DNA of 42,854 nt from Oscillospiraceae bacterium (GTDB lineage Bacteria; Bacillota; Clostridia; Oscillospirales; Oscillospiraceae), in assembly GCA_902783035.1 (NCBI GenBank), contig CACZPK010000042.1, positions 1 through 42,854 of the forward strand. Direction: 5' to 3'. Each line of letters begins with the position of its first letter. Within the stretch, counting starts at the first letter, position 1. Below the pieces are notes generated by a model that searched no databases, had not been told where the DNA came from, and was given only the letters and a program-made list of their open reading frames with translations. Positions 1-7,759 of the stretch are shown piece after piece. The translations under genes were made by a program, and so were the position numbers.

Positions 1-381
1 ATCGCCCTTGCCGAAAATGCAGGTGGAGTTCACGTTGCCGTAGGGGTCGATCTGCGCGCCGCCGATGAAGGCGACCAGACGATCCTCATCGTGCAGCCAC
101 TCGTTCGCCTCAAAGCCGACGAAGCGGATGTTGGGCCACTGCACGGCGCAGTGCGCCATAAAACGGTTGTCGCCGACGGAACGGGGCACCTCGACGGGGT
201 CACAGTCCATCAGGCCGGACTCCACGATGGGATGGCAGCTCGGGCAGACCGCACGCTTGGCGAGGGACGCGCCGATCAGGGGCAGGCCGGTGCCGACGAT
301 AACGATCTGGTTTTCCTTGATGTTCTTGGCGATAGCGTACGCCTGCATCTCCTGCTTGGTATATTTCGTATAATCAGACAT
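1..381 (-). CDS. gctB: Glutaconate CoA-transferase subunit B (partial, 3' end beyond window)
   Basis: This is the beta subunit of the enzyme that moves CoA from acetyl-CoA (or glutaryl-CoA) to glutaconate or 2-hydroxyglutarate in glutamate fermentation. Only the first 127 residues are in the window. The ATG at 379-381 follows a strong AGGGAGGG site. The N-terminus closely follows the remembered Acidaminococcus GctB sequence, including GTGLPLIGAS (residues 30-39), VESGLMD and FIGGAQIDPYGNVNS. The glutamate of VESG falls at residue 54, the known catalytic position that forms the CoA thioester. The gene lies 18 bases downstream of gctA and should be translated from the same message. Identification is confident. 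The exact acyl acceptor in this organism is inferred. Confidence 0.9.
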   Translation of the reverse strand, partial: MSDYTKYTKQEMQAYAIAKNIKENQIVIVGTGLPLIGASLAKRAVCPSCHPIVESGLMDCDPVEVPRSVGDNRFMAHCAVQWPNIRFVGFEANEWLHDEDRLVAFIGGAQIDPYGNVNSTCIFGKGD

Positions 382-399
382 GTTGATATCCCTCCCTAC

Positions 400-1497
400 T
401 TAGTGCGTCGTGGAATAGCCGAGGTGCGGCTCGTTCTTCAGACGCATCAGGCGGCTGCCGCCGATCTTGTCCAGCAGTTCGGCCTGGTCCTTGCAGCCGT
501 AGACCCACTTGTTCAGATAATCCTCGAAGGTCTCGGGGATCTTCGCGCCGCTCTCGGCAGCGTCGGCGGCCGCCTTGGCCTTCTCCAGCGCCTCGGCCAG
601 CTTCTCGTCGCCGGGCTTGGCGTCCAGCGCCTTCTGCGCCTTAACGGCGGCCTTTTTCAGCTGCGCCACGGCGTCCGCGGCATCCTGATACTTGGACGCC
701 TTGTCATACTCCTTGAGCGCGGCATCGTCGTCATCGTAATAGTCATAGCACTGCGCGGGCCATGCGCCGTAGGGCGCCTTGACCACAGCCTGCACGCACT
801 CGCCGAAGATGCGGGTCTTGGTGGGATCGCGGCGGATGTACTCGTTGGAGACGATCTCTTCGCAGGTGACGATGGTCTTGCGCGCGGCAACCGCGATGTC
901 GATGTCGTGGAACTCATCGCCGCAGATGATGCAGGTGCCGTCCGGGCTTGCCTGCTGAACGTGAATGAGCGCGGTATCAATTCTGGGAACGGGAACCGCA
1001 ACGACCTTCTCGCCGGGAACCAGGGGGTTCTCGATCTCAGCGCACTTGAGGTTTTCCATCTTGGGCATGCTCTTGCGCTTTTCCTCGCTGATGCCCCAGT
1101 ACTTCATCAGGCCGCTGCCCTGCATCAGGCGAACCGGCAGGAACGGAAGGCCGAGGGAAGACGCGTGCAGCATAAGCATCAGCACGTCCTGCGAATAGTC
1201 CTCGTAGGTGAGCTTACCCTGCTCGATGAACGCGCGGAAACGACGGGAAACGTTCGTGTAACCGGAGTTTGCCGTATAGCAGTTGATATACGCCGCCACG
1301 CGGCCCTCGCCGATCAGCATATCGACCTCGCCGCCGCCGGGACCGGCGTAGACGATGAAGTCCTTCTGCCCCTGGCGCAGGATTTCCGAAACCGCCGCAT
1401 AAGGCTTGCGGTTGGTGGTGAAACCGCCGGTGGCGAGTACGTCTCCGCTTTCGACGTATTTTGCAACGGCATCGTGCAATGACATGACCTTGCTCAA
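400..1497 (-). CDS. gctA: Glutaconate CoA-transferase subunit A, with an Ala/Lys-rich insertion
   Basis: This is the alpha subunit partner of GctB. I chose a TTG start at 1495-1497: it has GGGAGGTAA just upstream, and the resulting N-terminus SKVMSLHDAVAKYV matches the family start. An in-frame ATG 90 bases further upstream has no support. Family motifs include GGFTTNRKPYAAV, AYINCYTANSG, LMQGSGL and HVQQASPDGT. The protein is 365 residues, against about 320 in the Acidaminococcus enzyme. The excess is a charged Ala/Lys/Glu-rich helical segment at residues 273-319, between the conserved YDKASK region and the C-terminal FEDYLNKWVYGCKD. The reading frame and both flanks are intact, so it is an insertion rather than an error. 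Confidence 0.93.
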   Translation of the reverse strand: MSKVMSLHDAVAKYVESGDVLATGGFTTNRKPYAAVSEILRQGQKDFIVYAGPGGGEVDMLIGEGRVAAYINCYTANSGYTNVSRRFRAFIEQGKLTYEDYSQDVLMLMLHASSLGLPFLPVRLMQGSGLMKYWGISEEKRKSMPKMENLKCAEIENPLVPGEKVVAVPVPRIDTALIHVQQASPDGTCIICGDEFHDIDIAVAARKTIVTCEEIVSNEYIRRDPTKTRIFGECVQAVVKAPYGAWPAQCYDYYDDDDAALKEYDKASKYQDAADAVAQLKKAAVKAQKALDAKPGDEKLAEALEKAKAAADAAESGAKIPETFEDYLNKWVYGCKDQAELLDKIGGSRLMRLKNEPHLGYSTTH

Positions 1498-1592
1498 AAT
1501 AATTACCTCCCTGTTCCATCGGCTCAGAGCGCGCATTTGCAACGTTTCCGTCAAAATTTTACGCGCATACGTCCGATTTGAATTCATTTTAC

Positions 1593-1621
1593 ATTATAGT
1601 GGAGAAACAGTTTTTTAGCAA
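1593..1621 (-). promoter_or_regulatory. Predicted promoter of gctAB
   Basis: On the minus strand TTGCTA (1616-1621) and a perfect TATAAT (1593-1598) are separated by 17 bases. Transcription would start near 1586, giving a leader of about 90 bases before the TTG start of gctA. Confidence 0.6.
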
Positions 1622-1716
1622 TGGAAAAAGCGGCGGAAAATCTGAAAAAACTGAACAAATTTTCATCGGTTTTTTTGTCGTTTTCGCGTATTGAAAAGTG
1701 TTTTTGCTGCGTTCAA

Positions 1717-1752
1717 ACGCAAATTTTGCAAGAAATCTTGCAAAATTTGCGT
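1717..1752. repeat. 17-bp perfect inverted repeat in the gctA-mscS divergent spacer
   Basis: The arms at 1717-1733 and 1736-1752 are perfect complements separated by AA. The arm begins ACGCAAATTTTGC. It lies between two predicted outward-facing promoters, so it is upstream of both genes and cannot be an ordinary terminator for either. A regulator operator or cruciform is the simplest reading. The remainder of the 1498-1833 spacer is AT-rich and holds no convincing gene. Confidence 0.7.
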
Positions 1753-1772
1753 GCACTTTTTTGCCCATCCAC

Positions 1773-1801
1773 TTGCACGTCAAACCACATCCTGTTATAA
1801 T
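1773..1801 (+). promoter_or_regulatory. Predicted promoter of mscS
   Basis: TTGCAC (1773-1778) and TATAAT (1796-1801) are separated by 17 bases. AGGAGG at 1821-1826 then precedes the ATG at 1834. The inverted repeat at 1717-1752 ends 20 bases upstream of the -35 box. Confidence 0.65.
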
Positions 1802-1833
1802 CGCGGCAGAAAAACACAACAGGAGGTAGTTTT

Positions 1834-2643
1834 ATGCCCGATGTATCTTCCCTCATCGCCGATTCCGGCTTGAGCATCGGCACGTTGACGCTTGCCGCCG
1901 CGCTCAAGGCACTGCTGACGCTGGTCGTCGGCATTATCATCATTCGCATCTTTCTGACGCTGTTCGACCGGGGGTTCGACCGTTCAACCAAGCTCTCGCC
2001 GCTGAAAAAGCATATCCGTCCCGTTCTCAAATGGCTGCTGGGCTTCCTGCTGGCGCTGATCGTGCTCGATTCGCTGGGCGTGCAGGTGACGAGCTTCGTG
2101 GCGCTGCTGTCGGTCGCCGGCCTCGCCGTTTCGCTGGCGCTGCAAAACACGCTCGCCAACATTGCCGGCGGCATTACGATCCTGCTCATTCAGCCCTTCT
2201 CCGCCGGAGACTATGTCTCCATCGGCGGTACGGAGGGCACCGTGGATACCATCGGCTTGTCCCACTGCAAATTCACGACCATCGACAACAAGCAGATCCT
2301 CATTCCGAACAGCCAGATCGCCAGCGCGCAGATCACGAACTTTAACCGGCTCGGCCGCCGCCGCATCGACCTGACGTTCACCGCGTCCTACGACGCGCCG
2401 ACCGACGCGGTCTACGACGCGCTGCGCGACGCGATGGGGCGTTTCCCGCAGCTCACCTCTCCGCCGGAGGTTCATCTGACCGGTTACGGCGCAAGCAGCA
2501 TCAGCTATCTTGCCCGCATGTGGGTCAAGTCGGATGACTACTGGACGGTGTACTGGGGCGTGTTGGAGGCGGCGCGTGAGACCTTTGCCGCGCACAAGGT
2601 CGAAATGACCTACGACCACCTCAACGTCCACTTGGACAAGTAA
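1834..2643 (+). CDS. mscS: Small-conductance mechanosensitive channel, MscS family
   Basis: This inner-membrane channel opens on membrane tension and releases solutes during hypo-osmotic shock. The 269-residue length is close to E. coli MscS (286). Two hydrophobic segments (about residues 20-43 and 65-83) precede a glycine/alanine-rich pore helix containing SVAGLAVSLALQNTLANIAGGI, the family hallmark. It is followed by the beta domain (FSAGDYVSIGGTEGTV) and a cytoplasmic alpha/beta domain ending near VEMTYDHLNVHL. The ATG has an AGGAGG site 7 bases upstream and its own promoter. The gene is monocistronic between the divergent gct operon and a terminator shared with the converging phage operon. 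Family assignment is secure; conductance and gating are not inferable. Confidence 0.94.
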   Translation: MPDVSSLIADSGLSIGTLTLAAALKALLTLVVGIIIIRIFLTLFDRGFDRSTKLSPLKKHIRPVLKWLLGFLLALIVLDSLGVQVTSFVALLSVAGLAVSLALQNTLANIAGGITILLIQPFSAGDYVSIGGTEGTVDTIGLSHCKFTTIDNKQILIPNSQIASAQITNFNRLGRRRIDLTFTASYDAPTDAVYDALRDAMGRFPQLTSPPEVHLTGYGASSISYLARMWVKSDDYWTVYWGVLEAARETFAAHKVEMTYDHLNVHLDK

Positions 2644-2654
2644 ACAAGCGCAAA

Positions 2655-2694
2655 AGAGGAAGGGTTTCGCCGCCGCGAAGCCCTTCCTCTTTTT
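2655..2694. terminator. Bidirectional intrinsic terminator between mscS and the virion operon
   Basis: A 16-bp stem with one G-T pair (arms 2655-2670 and 2675-2690, loop CGCC) is flanked by A-rich sequence on the left and TTTTT on the right. It can therefore end mscS on the plus strand and the last phage gene (stop at 2709) on the minus strand. Confidence 0.9.
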
Positions 2695-2708
2695 GATTGC
2701 GCGTTGTA

Positions 2709-3869
2709 TCACTGCCGATACGGCACGCCGTAGTAATATTCGTACGCGGAGAGTACCGCCGGAGTGCGGATGCCGTTTTTGAGCGCTGCGTTCACCTGTG
2801 CCGCCGTCAGCGTCGGTTTGTCCGCCAGCGCGGCGGCTTCCGCCGCCTTTTCCGCTTCCCGCTGCGCCTGTGCCACGCGTTCCGCCTCGACCGCCGCCAC
2901 GATGGCGTCAGCCGCCCCGACGTCGATCCCCGCGCTCTCCAACAGGCTCGTCGAGGGCATGATGCCGCTGCCGATCATCTGCATGGCGGTCTTGTAGGCA
3001 TAGCTGCGCTGCGCCGCCGCGTCCTCGCGTTCATACGCCTCCCGCCGCGCGTCCAGCGCGTCCTGACGGTCGATGAGATCCTTGAGCACGCCCGCATACT
3101 TGTCCGTCTGCTCCTTTGCCGTTTTTGCGGCGGCGTCCGCAACGGCGATATCGCCGGTGAGGCGCGTATCCGTGATGGCGCGGTCAATGCTGCCGATCGC
3201 ACCGATGCGCCCCTGTTCGCCCTGTCGCAGCGCCTCGGCGTACTGCGTATCGTATCCGAGCGCGGTCGTTTCCGCCGCGCCGCCCGTGACACCGCCGGCA
3301 GCAAGGCGCTGGTCGAGGTTCTTGCGGTTTTTCATCTTGTCGATGTAAAGCTGGCGGAACAGCTCGGAGTATTGCTGCTCCGTGGCGGCTTTCTGGCTCT
3401 CCAGACTGTTCACCGCACGATTCACCGCCGCCTCCTGCGCGGCCTTTTGCTCCGCCAGCATTTGCTGATAGGCATTGTTCTGCTCCGCGAGCTGCTGCTG
3501 ATATGCCCGGCTTTGTTCGGCAAGCTGCTGGGTATAGGCGTTCAGCGCGGAGGTCATCCCCGTTGTCACCGGCGACGGGTTGTAAAGGTTGCGGTACTCC
3601 TCCAGCGCCTGATTGAGCGCGGACGTTTGCTGCTGGCGGAGCTGCTGCGTCTGCTGTTGCGACAGGTCCAGCCGCTCGGAGCCGTCCTCACCGCCGGAGT
3701 AACCGTACCGCGCACGGATCGCCTCCGCGCCGGCATGTGCCGCCGCCTTGCCCGCCTCGTCGCCGCGCGCGTTTGCCTCCGCCCACTGGTCCTGATAGCT
3801 CTTGATTGCCGCCTTGTCCGAGCTGGACGTATGGCGGTCGAAGTAATTTCCCTTTGCCTGATAGGCCAT
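2709..3869 (-). CDS. Coiled-coil phage protein with hendecad repeats, possible internal or tail-tip protein
   Basis: This 386-residue protein is the last gene of the virion operon. Residues 24-64 hold a motif of the type AHAGAEAIRARYGYSGGEDGS, which I associate with clostridial phage proteins. Residues 65-180 are Gln/Glu/Ala-rich coiled coil and include three tandem 11-residue units of pattern YxQxLAEQxxA (about 112-144). A glycine-rich turn (AAGGVTGGAAETTAL, about 190-204) precedes further helix, then a short globular C-terminus ending in AYEYYYGVPYRQ. No signal peptide or membrane segment is visible. An ejection, needle or tail-associated role is inferred from position and coiled-coil content. 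No enzymatic motif was recognised. Confidence 0.75.
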   Translation of the reverse strand: MAYQAKGNYFDRHTSSSDKAAIKSYQDQWAEANARGDEAGKAAAHAGAEAIRARYGYSGGEDGSERLDLSQQQTQQLRQQQTSALNQALEEYRNLYNPSPVTTGMTSALNAYTQQLAEQSRAYQQQLAEQNNAYQQMLAEQKAAQEAAVNRAVNSLESQKAATEQQYSELFRQLYIDKMKNRKNLDQRLAAGGVTGGAAETTALGYDTQYAEALRQGEQGRIGAIGSIDRAITDTRLTGDIAVADAAAKTAKEQTDKYAGVLKDLIDRQDALDARREAYEREDAAAQRSYAYKTAMQMIGSGIMPSTSLLESAGIDVGAADAIVAAVEAERVAQAQREAEKAAEAAALADKPTLTAAQVNAALKNGIRTPAVLSAYEYYYGVPYRQ

Positions 3870-3887
3870 GTTGTTCCTCCCTGTTCG

Positions 3888-4556
3888 TCACTCGTCGTAA
3901 TGCGCCATGCGGTCATTGATGACCAGCAGGCGCAGCATATCCCCGCTGAGGTCAAGGTCGGCATCCGGGCCGCTTCCCGTCGTGCCGCGAATGGCGCCCG
4001 CAGCAAGCAGGCGGCGCGTCGTCTCCTCGGCCCAAGGCGCATCGCGCACGATCTCCGCAAGCGTGTGATAGCGCCTTGCGGCGTCGCCCTCGCGCAGCTC
4101 CTCCGGGTGGATATACGCCGCAACGGTGTTCGCCCCGCGCCTGCGCCGCAGCACCGCGCCGCCGTTGGCGTCGTCCGTGCCGCCCGTATTGCCATCGATG
4201 CTTGTCACAAAGCCTTCCGCCGCGCTCTCAAAAATGCCGGCATGGTCGGTCACCCCGCCGCCCGGAAAGTCGAAGATGACGATATCGCCCGGACGCGGCG
4301 CGGAAACGATGCACGCAGGCCGGTTGGCACGGTACCAGCGCAGCAGCGCGCCGCAGCTCGCCGTTTTGAACGGCAGCGCCGCGCCCGCGCGGTCATAGCA
4401 CCACTGCACAAACGCCATGCACCAGGGATACGCCGCGCCGGCAACATCCTGTCCGTAATACCAGGCGTTGTATTTCACGCGGTTGCTGTGCGGCGGCTGC
4501 TCGGTGACGCCCAGCTGCGAGCAAGCTGTTTCCAGCACGTCCCTACCGCTCGCCAT
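3888..4556 (-). CDS. CHAP-domain endolysin with a C-terminal wall-binding-like domain
   Basis: This 222-residue enzyme is predicted to cleave peptidoglycan peptide or amide bonds and release particles by lysis. The N-terminal CHAP domain shows the expected catalytic Cys46 (YPWCMAFVQWC), His105 (TDHAGIF) and a polar residue near Asp121/Asn123 (SIDGNTGG). The C-terminal 60 residues (LAEIVRDAPWAEETTRRLL ... DLSGDMLRLLVINDR) resemble the small helical domain at the end of many clostridial phage lysins. The start overlaps the holin-like gene by 14 bases, and GAGGGAGG precedes it. No signal peptide is present, so export would depend on the adjacent holin-like protein. Both domains appear intact. 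Confidence 0.88.
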   Translation of the reverse strand: MASGRDVLETACSQLGVTEQPPHSNRVKYNAWYYGQDVAGAAYPWCMAFVQWCYDRAGAALPFKTASCGALLRWYRANRPACIVSAPRPGDIVIFDFPGGGVTDHAGIFESAAEGFVTSIDGNTGGTDDANGGAVLRRRRGANTVAAYIHPEELREGDAARRYHTLAEIVRDAPWAEETTRRLLAAGAIRGTTGSGPDADLDLSGDMLRLLVINDRMAHYDE

Positions 4557-4749
4557 GCACCGCGCCTCCCTCCTCGTCCCGTCTGCGCGCCTGCGTGCCG
4601 AAGTAAAACGCGATGACGACCGTGAACACGGTCATAAATTCCTTCCCGTCGATCCCGCGCGTCACCGCGAGATAGGCAAACACCAGCGTCAGCAGCAATG
4701 TGACAATGCTTTTGATGGAGATCAGCCGTTCGGCGATCCGCTCCTTCAT
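4543..4749 (-). CDS. Small membrane protein, holin-like
   Basis: The 68-residue protein has two hydrophobic stretches (about residues 13-30 and 39-51, the second reading TVFTVVIAFYFGTQ) and a charged Arg/Asp/Glu tail. This is the pattern of a small phage holin. It begins with a 4-base ATGA overlap with the XhlA-like gene and overlaps the endolysin start, so the three genes are translationally coupled as a lysis cassette. The role is inferred from size, topology and neighbours. Confidence 0.7.
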   Translation of the reverse strand: MKERIAERLISIKSIVTLLLTLVFAYLAVTRGIDGKEFMTVFTVVIAFYFGTQARRRDEEGGAVHGER

Positions 4750-4991
4750 TTCTCCGTCCTCCTCTCCAGCGCGCCGATCCGCCGGTCGGCGGCGCGGAGC
4801 TTTTCCTCCTGCAGCTCCGTCCGCTCCTCCAAACGGTAGGTACGCTCGATGACCTGATTGTGCTTGTTGACCTTCTCCTCCAGCTGCTCAAGCCGGTATG
4901 CGATCAGAATACTGCTCTTGCGGTTGGAGAGATAGGTGCCCAGCAGGGCCAGCCCGCCCGTGACAAGCGCGACCAGTATCGTCTCGCTCAT
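4746..4991 (-). CDS. XhlA/hemolysin-like membrane coiled-coil protein
   Basis: The ATG at 4989-4991 is chosen because AGGAGGG lies 7 bases upstream; a longer frame upstream of it lacks a ribosome site. The 81-residue product has one N-terminal membrane segment (ILVALVTGGLALLGTYL), then a basic stretch and a long charged coiled coil (LEQLEEKVNKHNQVIERTYRLEER). This is the arrangement of the phage XhlA/hemolysin family that helps holins permeabilise the membrane. It is coupled by ATGA overlap to the holin-like gene. Confidence 0.78.
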   Translation of the reverse strand: MSETILVALVTGGLALLGTYLSNRKSSILIAYRLEQLEEKVNKHNQVIERTYRLEERTELQEEKLRAADRRIGALERRTEK

Positions 4992-5023
4992 GTCTGTTCC
5001 CTCCTCTTTCGCCGTGCCGCCGT

Positions 5024-5266
5024 TCAGCCGTCGCCGCTCCGGGCGCGTTTCGGCGCATAGGCGCACGACATCGTAATGCTGCTCGCGCGGGGCGCATCAT
5101 AGTAAGCGCCCAGCACATGCTCACGCACGCGCAGCTCCCGCAGCATGGATTCCAGCAGCTCCAACTCCCGCCGCGGCGCATGCGCGGCGCGTTTCTGCTC
5201 CAGCCGCGTTTCCAGTGCATCTGCCTCCGCGCGGCACTCCGCCGCCATTTCCCTCATGGTGCTCAT
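5024..5266 (-). CDS. Small helical phage protein of unknown function
   Basis: An 80-residue protein starting MSTMREMAAECRAEADALETRL, with a helical Glu/Arg/Leu-rich body (LELLESMLRELRVREHVLGAYY) and a short basic tail. The start overlaps the end of the preceding 613-residue gene by sequence spacing only (14 bases between stop and ATG). A weak GAGG is the only ribosome site, so translation may depend on coupling. An alternative start is MREMAAE, three codons later. Similar short Leu-rich proteins ending in YY occur in clostridial phages, but I know of no function. It may be a structural accessory or chaperone. Confidence 0.65.
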   Translation of the reverse strand: MSTMREMAAECRAEADALETRLEQKRAAHAPRRELELLESMLRELRVREHVLGAYYDAPRASSITMSCAYAPKRARSGDG

Positions 5267-5279
5267 GTGTCCCGTCGCC

Positions 5280-7121
5280 TCACTTTTTTGCAAAATTGCC
5301 GGCGGCATAGTGCTTGACGATGGCGTAAACGCCAAACCCCTGATTGACCGCGTCGTTCCGGACGAGGATCTGCAGGCGCTTGTAGTTTTTCACCTTGCAC
5401 CGGAACGGAATTTCGGCGGGCGCGTCGTTGACCGCGCCGCCCGGAAGCGGTTCCCAGTCCTCCGATGACGTCTCCGCCGCCTGCCACGCCACGGCGTCTC
5501 GCTCCGTGCGGAACAGGATCTTTGCGCCGGTGGCCGCATAGGGCTTGATGGTCACGGCGTTGCCGTTTTTGAGCATGGTTTTATAAACCATCGGGTCGCC
5601 GTCGTCGTCCGAGCGCGTCGACCAGACCGCGGTGATGGCGGCACCGTCGTCGTTGTAGCGTGCCGCGCCGTCCACGTCCGTATTGAATCGGCACACGCGG
5701 CCGTCCGCCGTACCGAACCACAGCGTCTCCCGTCCGTCCTCCACCGCGCGCAGTACGCAGCGCGCCGGAACATTCTCCCAGTAAAAACACTCGTAGACAA
5801 AACTCGTGTCGTTGCGCGAGGCATAGCTGCGCACCTGCCGCCCGTCCAGTCCGTAGACCCGCCCACCGACAAAAACGAGATATGAGCCGTCATAGCTGCA
5901 CGAAACCGCCTCGGAAAGGTCCTCCGACAGCAGTTTGGGATCAATGCGGTAACTGCGGTTCTGCGCAACGCGCTCCGCGGTGAGGCTGTTGGTGGTCAGC
6001 GCGCAGATGCCGTGTCCCGTAAGGATAAGCTGCTCGTCACCGATGTTCCCGAAGCCGAACCGCGTCACCGCGCCGGCGCCCGCGATGCAGGGCTTGACGG
6101 GGAACACCGCTTCGCCGTCGCCCGCCATGGTACTCGCGCGCAGAAACACGGTGGAATCCTGGCCGTTGTCCTCCTTGACGACTGCCAGATACTCGCCCAG
6201 CCGGCGATAGCCGAGGATGGCCGTCTCGTCCGTGCCGATCACGGCATAGCCCGTGTCGGGCCAATAGGTGCCGTCGGCATAGCCGGAGGTAAAGTCATAG
6301 TTCGGATAGTCCGGGTTTCCGGTGGCAATGATGCGGTCACTCGCCGCACCAACGCCCCAGACCACCGCCGTGCGGCATTTGTTGATGCGATCCGTGTTGC
6401 CGGGCAGCGTCTTGGAGAATGTGATGATCACATTGTCCTCCGCGCCCGCCGCGGGCGCCGCCGGCGCAGTGGTAAAGGTCACGGTACCCGCGCCGCAGTC
6501 GACCCAATAGCCGCTGTGCTGCGTAATGCCGCCCACCTGCACAAGATCAACGCTGGATATATCCTGATACGGCAGCTTGTAAACCGTACTCTGCCCGTCG
6601 GCGAGAAAGCTGACCCGCTGGCGCGGCGTGAGCAGGTTGACCGCTTCATAACTCACGCCGCCGCCCGACGGTGCGCGCGAGATGATCGTCAGTGGAATGT
6701 ACGCCCCATCCGAGGCAAGGCTGAGCTGCGTGCCGTTGTAACGATAAAGCCCGGCGCCCGTAAACAGCCACAGGCTGCCGGACATATACACCGCCGCGCT
6801 GCGCGCGTCCGGCAAGCCGCCGGTCAGCTCCGCCGGCGCCGTACCGTCCGTATACCAGCGGTAGAGTTTTGTCCCCGCATGCACAAGCCGGTGTATCGTG
6901 CCGTTGAACACACCCTCAAACAGCCCGTTGATACGCCCGTCAAAGGTGCGCAGCGTACGCCAGCCCGGGCGTTTTTCGGGCATACCGCCCATGTCGGAGA
7001 TCATGTTCGGCGCCCAGGGGCTGCGCGCGTCGTCAACCAGCGCAGGGTCGGTGGAAAAGTCCACGCCGCGGAACCGCTCATATTTTTTGGTGCGGATTAC
7101 CGCGCCTTTTCTTTTGGACAT
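5280..7121 (-). CDS. Propeller-like tail/stabilisation protein (P22 gp10-like by position)
   Basis: This 613-residue protein is dominated by short beta-rich repeats with aromatic and glycine-rich turns (for example SGSLWLFTGAGLYRYNGT, YDGSYLVFVGGRVYGLDG, RETLWFGTADGRVCRFN), a pattern typical of beta-propellers. Its size and its position directly after a small head-tail adaptor match the short-tailed-phage protein that plugs the portal after DNA packaging. The N-terminal RGVDFSTDPALVDDARSPWAPNM resembles phage proteins that start with a list of sampled parameters. The assignment as gp10-like is inferred from fold pattern and synteny, not from a recognised signature. It starts with ATG 15 bases after the preceding stop. 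Confidence 0.65.
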   Translation of the reverse strand: MSKRKGAVIRTKKYERFRGVDFSTDPALVDDARSPWAPNMISDMGGMPEKRPGWRTLRTFDGRINGLFEGVFNGTIHRLVHAGTKLYRWYTDGTAPAELTGGLPDARSAAVYMSGSLWLFTGAGLYRYNGTQLSLASDGAYIPLTIISRAPSGGGVSYEAVNLLTPRQRVSFLADGQSTVYKLPYQDISSVDLVQVGGITQHSGYWVDCGAGTVTFTTAPAAPAAGAEDNVIITFSKTLPGNTDRINKCRTAVVWGVGAASDRIIATGNPDYPNYDFTSGYADGTYWPDTGYAVIGTDETAILGYRRLGEYLAVVKEDNGQDSTVFLRASTMAGDGEAVFPVKPCIAGAGAVTRFGFGNIGDEQLILTGHGICALTTNSLTAERVAQNRSYRIDPKLLSEDLSEAVSCSYDGSYLVFVGGRVYGLDGRQVRSYASRNDTSFVYECFYWENVPARCVLRAVEDGRETLWFGTADGRVCRFNTDVDGAARYNDDGAAITAVWSTRSDDDGDPMVYKTMLKNGNAVTIKPYAATGAKILFRTERDAVAWQAAETSSEDWEPLPGGAVNDAPAEIPFRCKVKNYKRLQILVRNDAVNQGFGVYAIVKHYAAGNFAKK

Positions 7122-7136
7122 GCCTCCCGCTCCTCC

Positions 7137-7703
7137 TTATCCCCTGTAAAGCGCCTGGCGTACACCGCCGTCGGGCGTGTTTCCTGTGCGCGTCAGCATG
7201 GCGCGCATTTGCAGGTACAGGTTGTAAAACGCGCCATAGTCCACCACCAGATCCGCAATCAGCTGCTGCGCCGCCACAAAAAACGGCAGGCAGTTCGCTG
7301 CTTCCTCCCCGACCTCAAACACATAGCTGTCCGCGGTATCCGGGCCGATGGCGGCCGGCGCCGCGATATAGTCCAGCACGATCAGGGAACGGTCGCCCTC
7401 CGGCGCGGTAAGCCGCCCGTCCACCGCCCCGCAGTCTGCGGCGCGCACCAATCCGCCGCGTCCGTTCTCCCGCCGGATGCGCAGCACGCGCTGCACGTCC
7501 CGAGGCAGCGGCACAGAGCCCGTGCCGTCCATCTGCACCGTCGTGCGCCGCACGATAGGCTGCCATGCGGCAACGTCCCGCTGCGCCATATCGAAAAAGT
7601 CGTTCATGCGCAGGTTCAAGTCGTCGTCCACCGTAACCGTGCCACCGGTGGAATACTCGTCGAGCAGCATCAGCACCCTGCGCTTGCCCTCTCCCAAAGT
7701 CAC
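7137..7703 (-). CDS. Head-tail adaptor-like protein (P22 gp4-like by position)
   Basis: The 188-residue product starts at GTG (7701-7703), with AAGGAGGG upstream. It is mainly helical: an N-terminal VLMLLDEYSTGG, a central segment FFDMAQRDVAAWQPIV and a C-terminal CLPFFVAAQQLIADLVVDYGAFYNLYLQMRAML. This composition and its place between the capsid genes and the propeller-like protein fit the small adaptor that lengthens the portal in short-tailed phages. No diagnostic motif was seen, so the role is inferred. An inverted repeat 20 bases upstream separates it from the capsid genes. Confidence 0.6.
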   Translation of the reverse strand: MTLGEGKRRVLMLLDEYSTGGTVTVDDDLNLRMNDFFDMAQRDVAAWQPIVRRTTVQMDGTGSVPLPRDVQRVLRIRRENGRGGLVRAADCGAVDGRLTAPEGDRSLIVLDYIAAPAAIGPDTADSYVFEVGEEAANCLPFFVAAQQLIADLVVDYGAFYNLYLQMRAMLTRTGNTPDGGVRQALYRG

Positions 7704-7722
7704 AGTATGTCCCTCCTTCCGT

Positions 7723-7759
7723 TGCCCGGAGGGTAGCTTTACAAGTTACCCTCCGGGCA
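7723..7759 (-). terminator. 13-bp hairpin between major capsid and adaptor genes, likely partial terminator
   Basis: The perfect arms TGCCCGGAGGGTA (7723-7735) and its complement (7747-7759) flank an 11-base loop. On the transcribed minus strand there is no T-run after the stem. It is therefore more likely an attenuator, RNA-stability or processing element that lowers downstream expression relative to capsid protein than a full terminator. The whole 7704-7879 gap holds no convincing gene. Confidence 0.6.
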
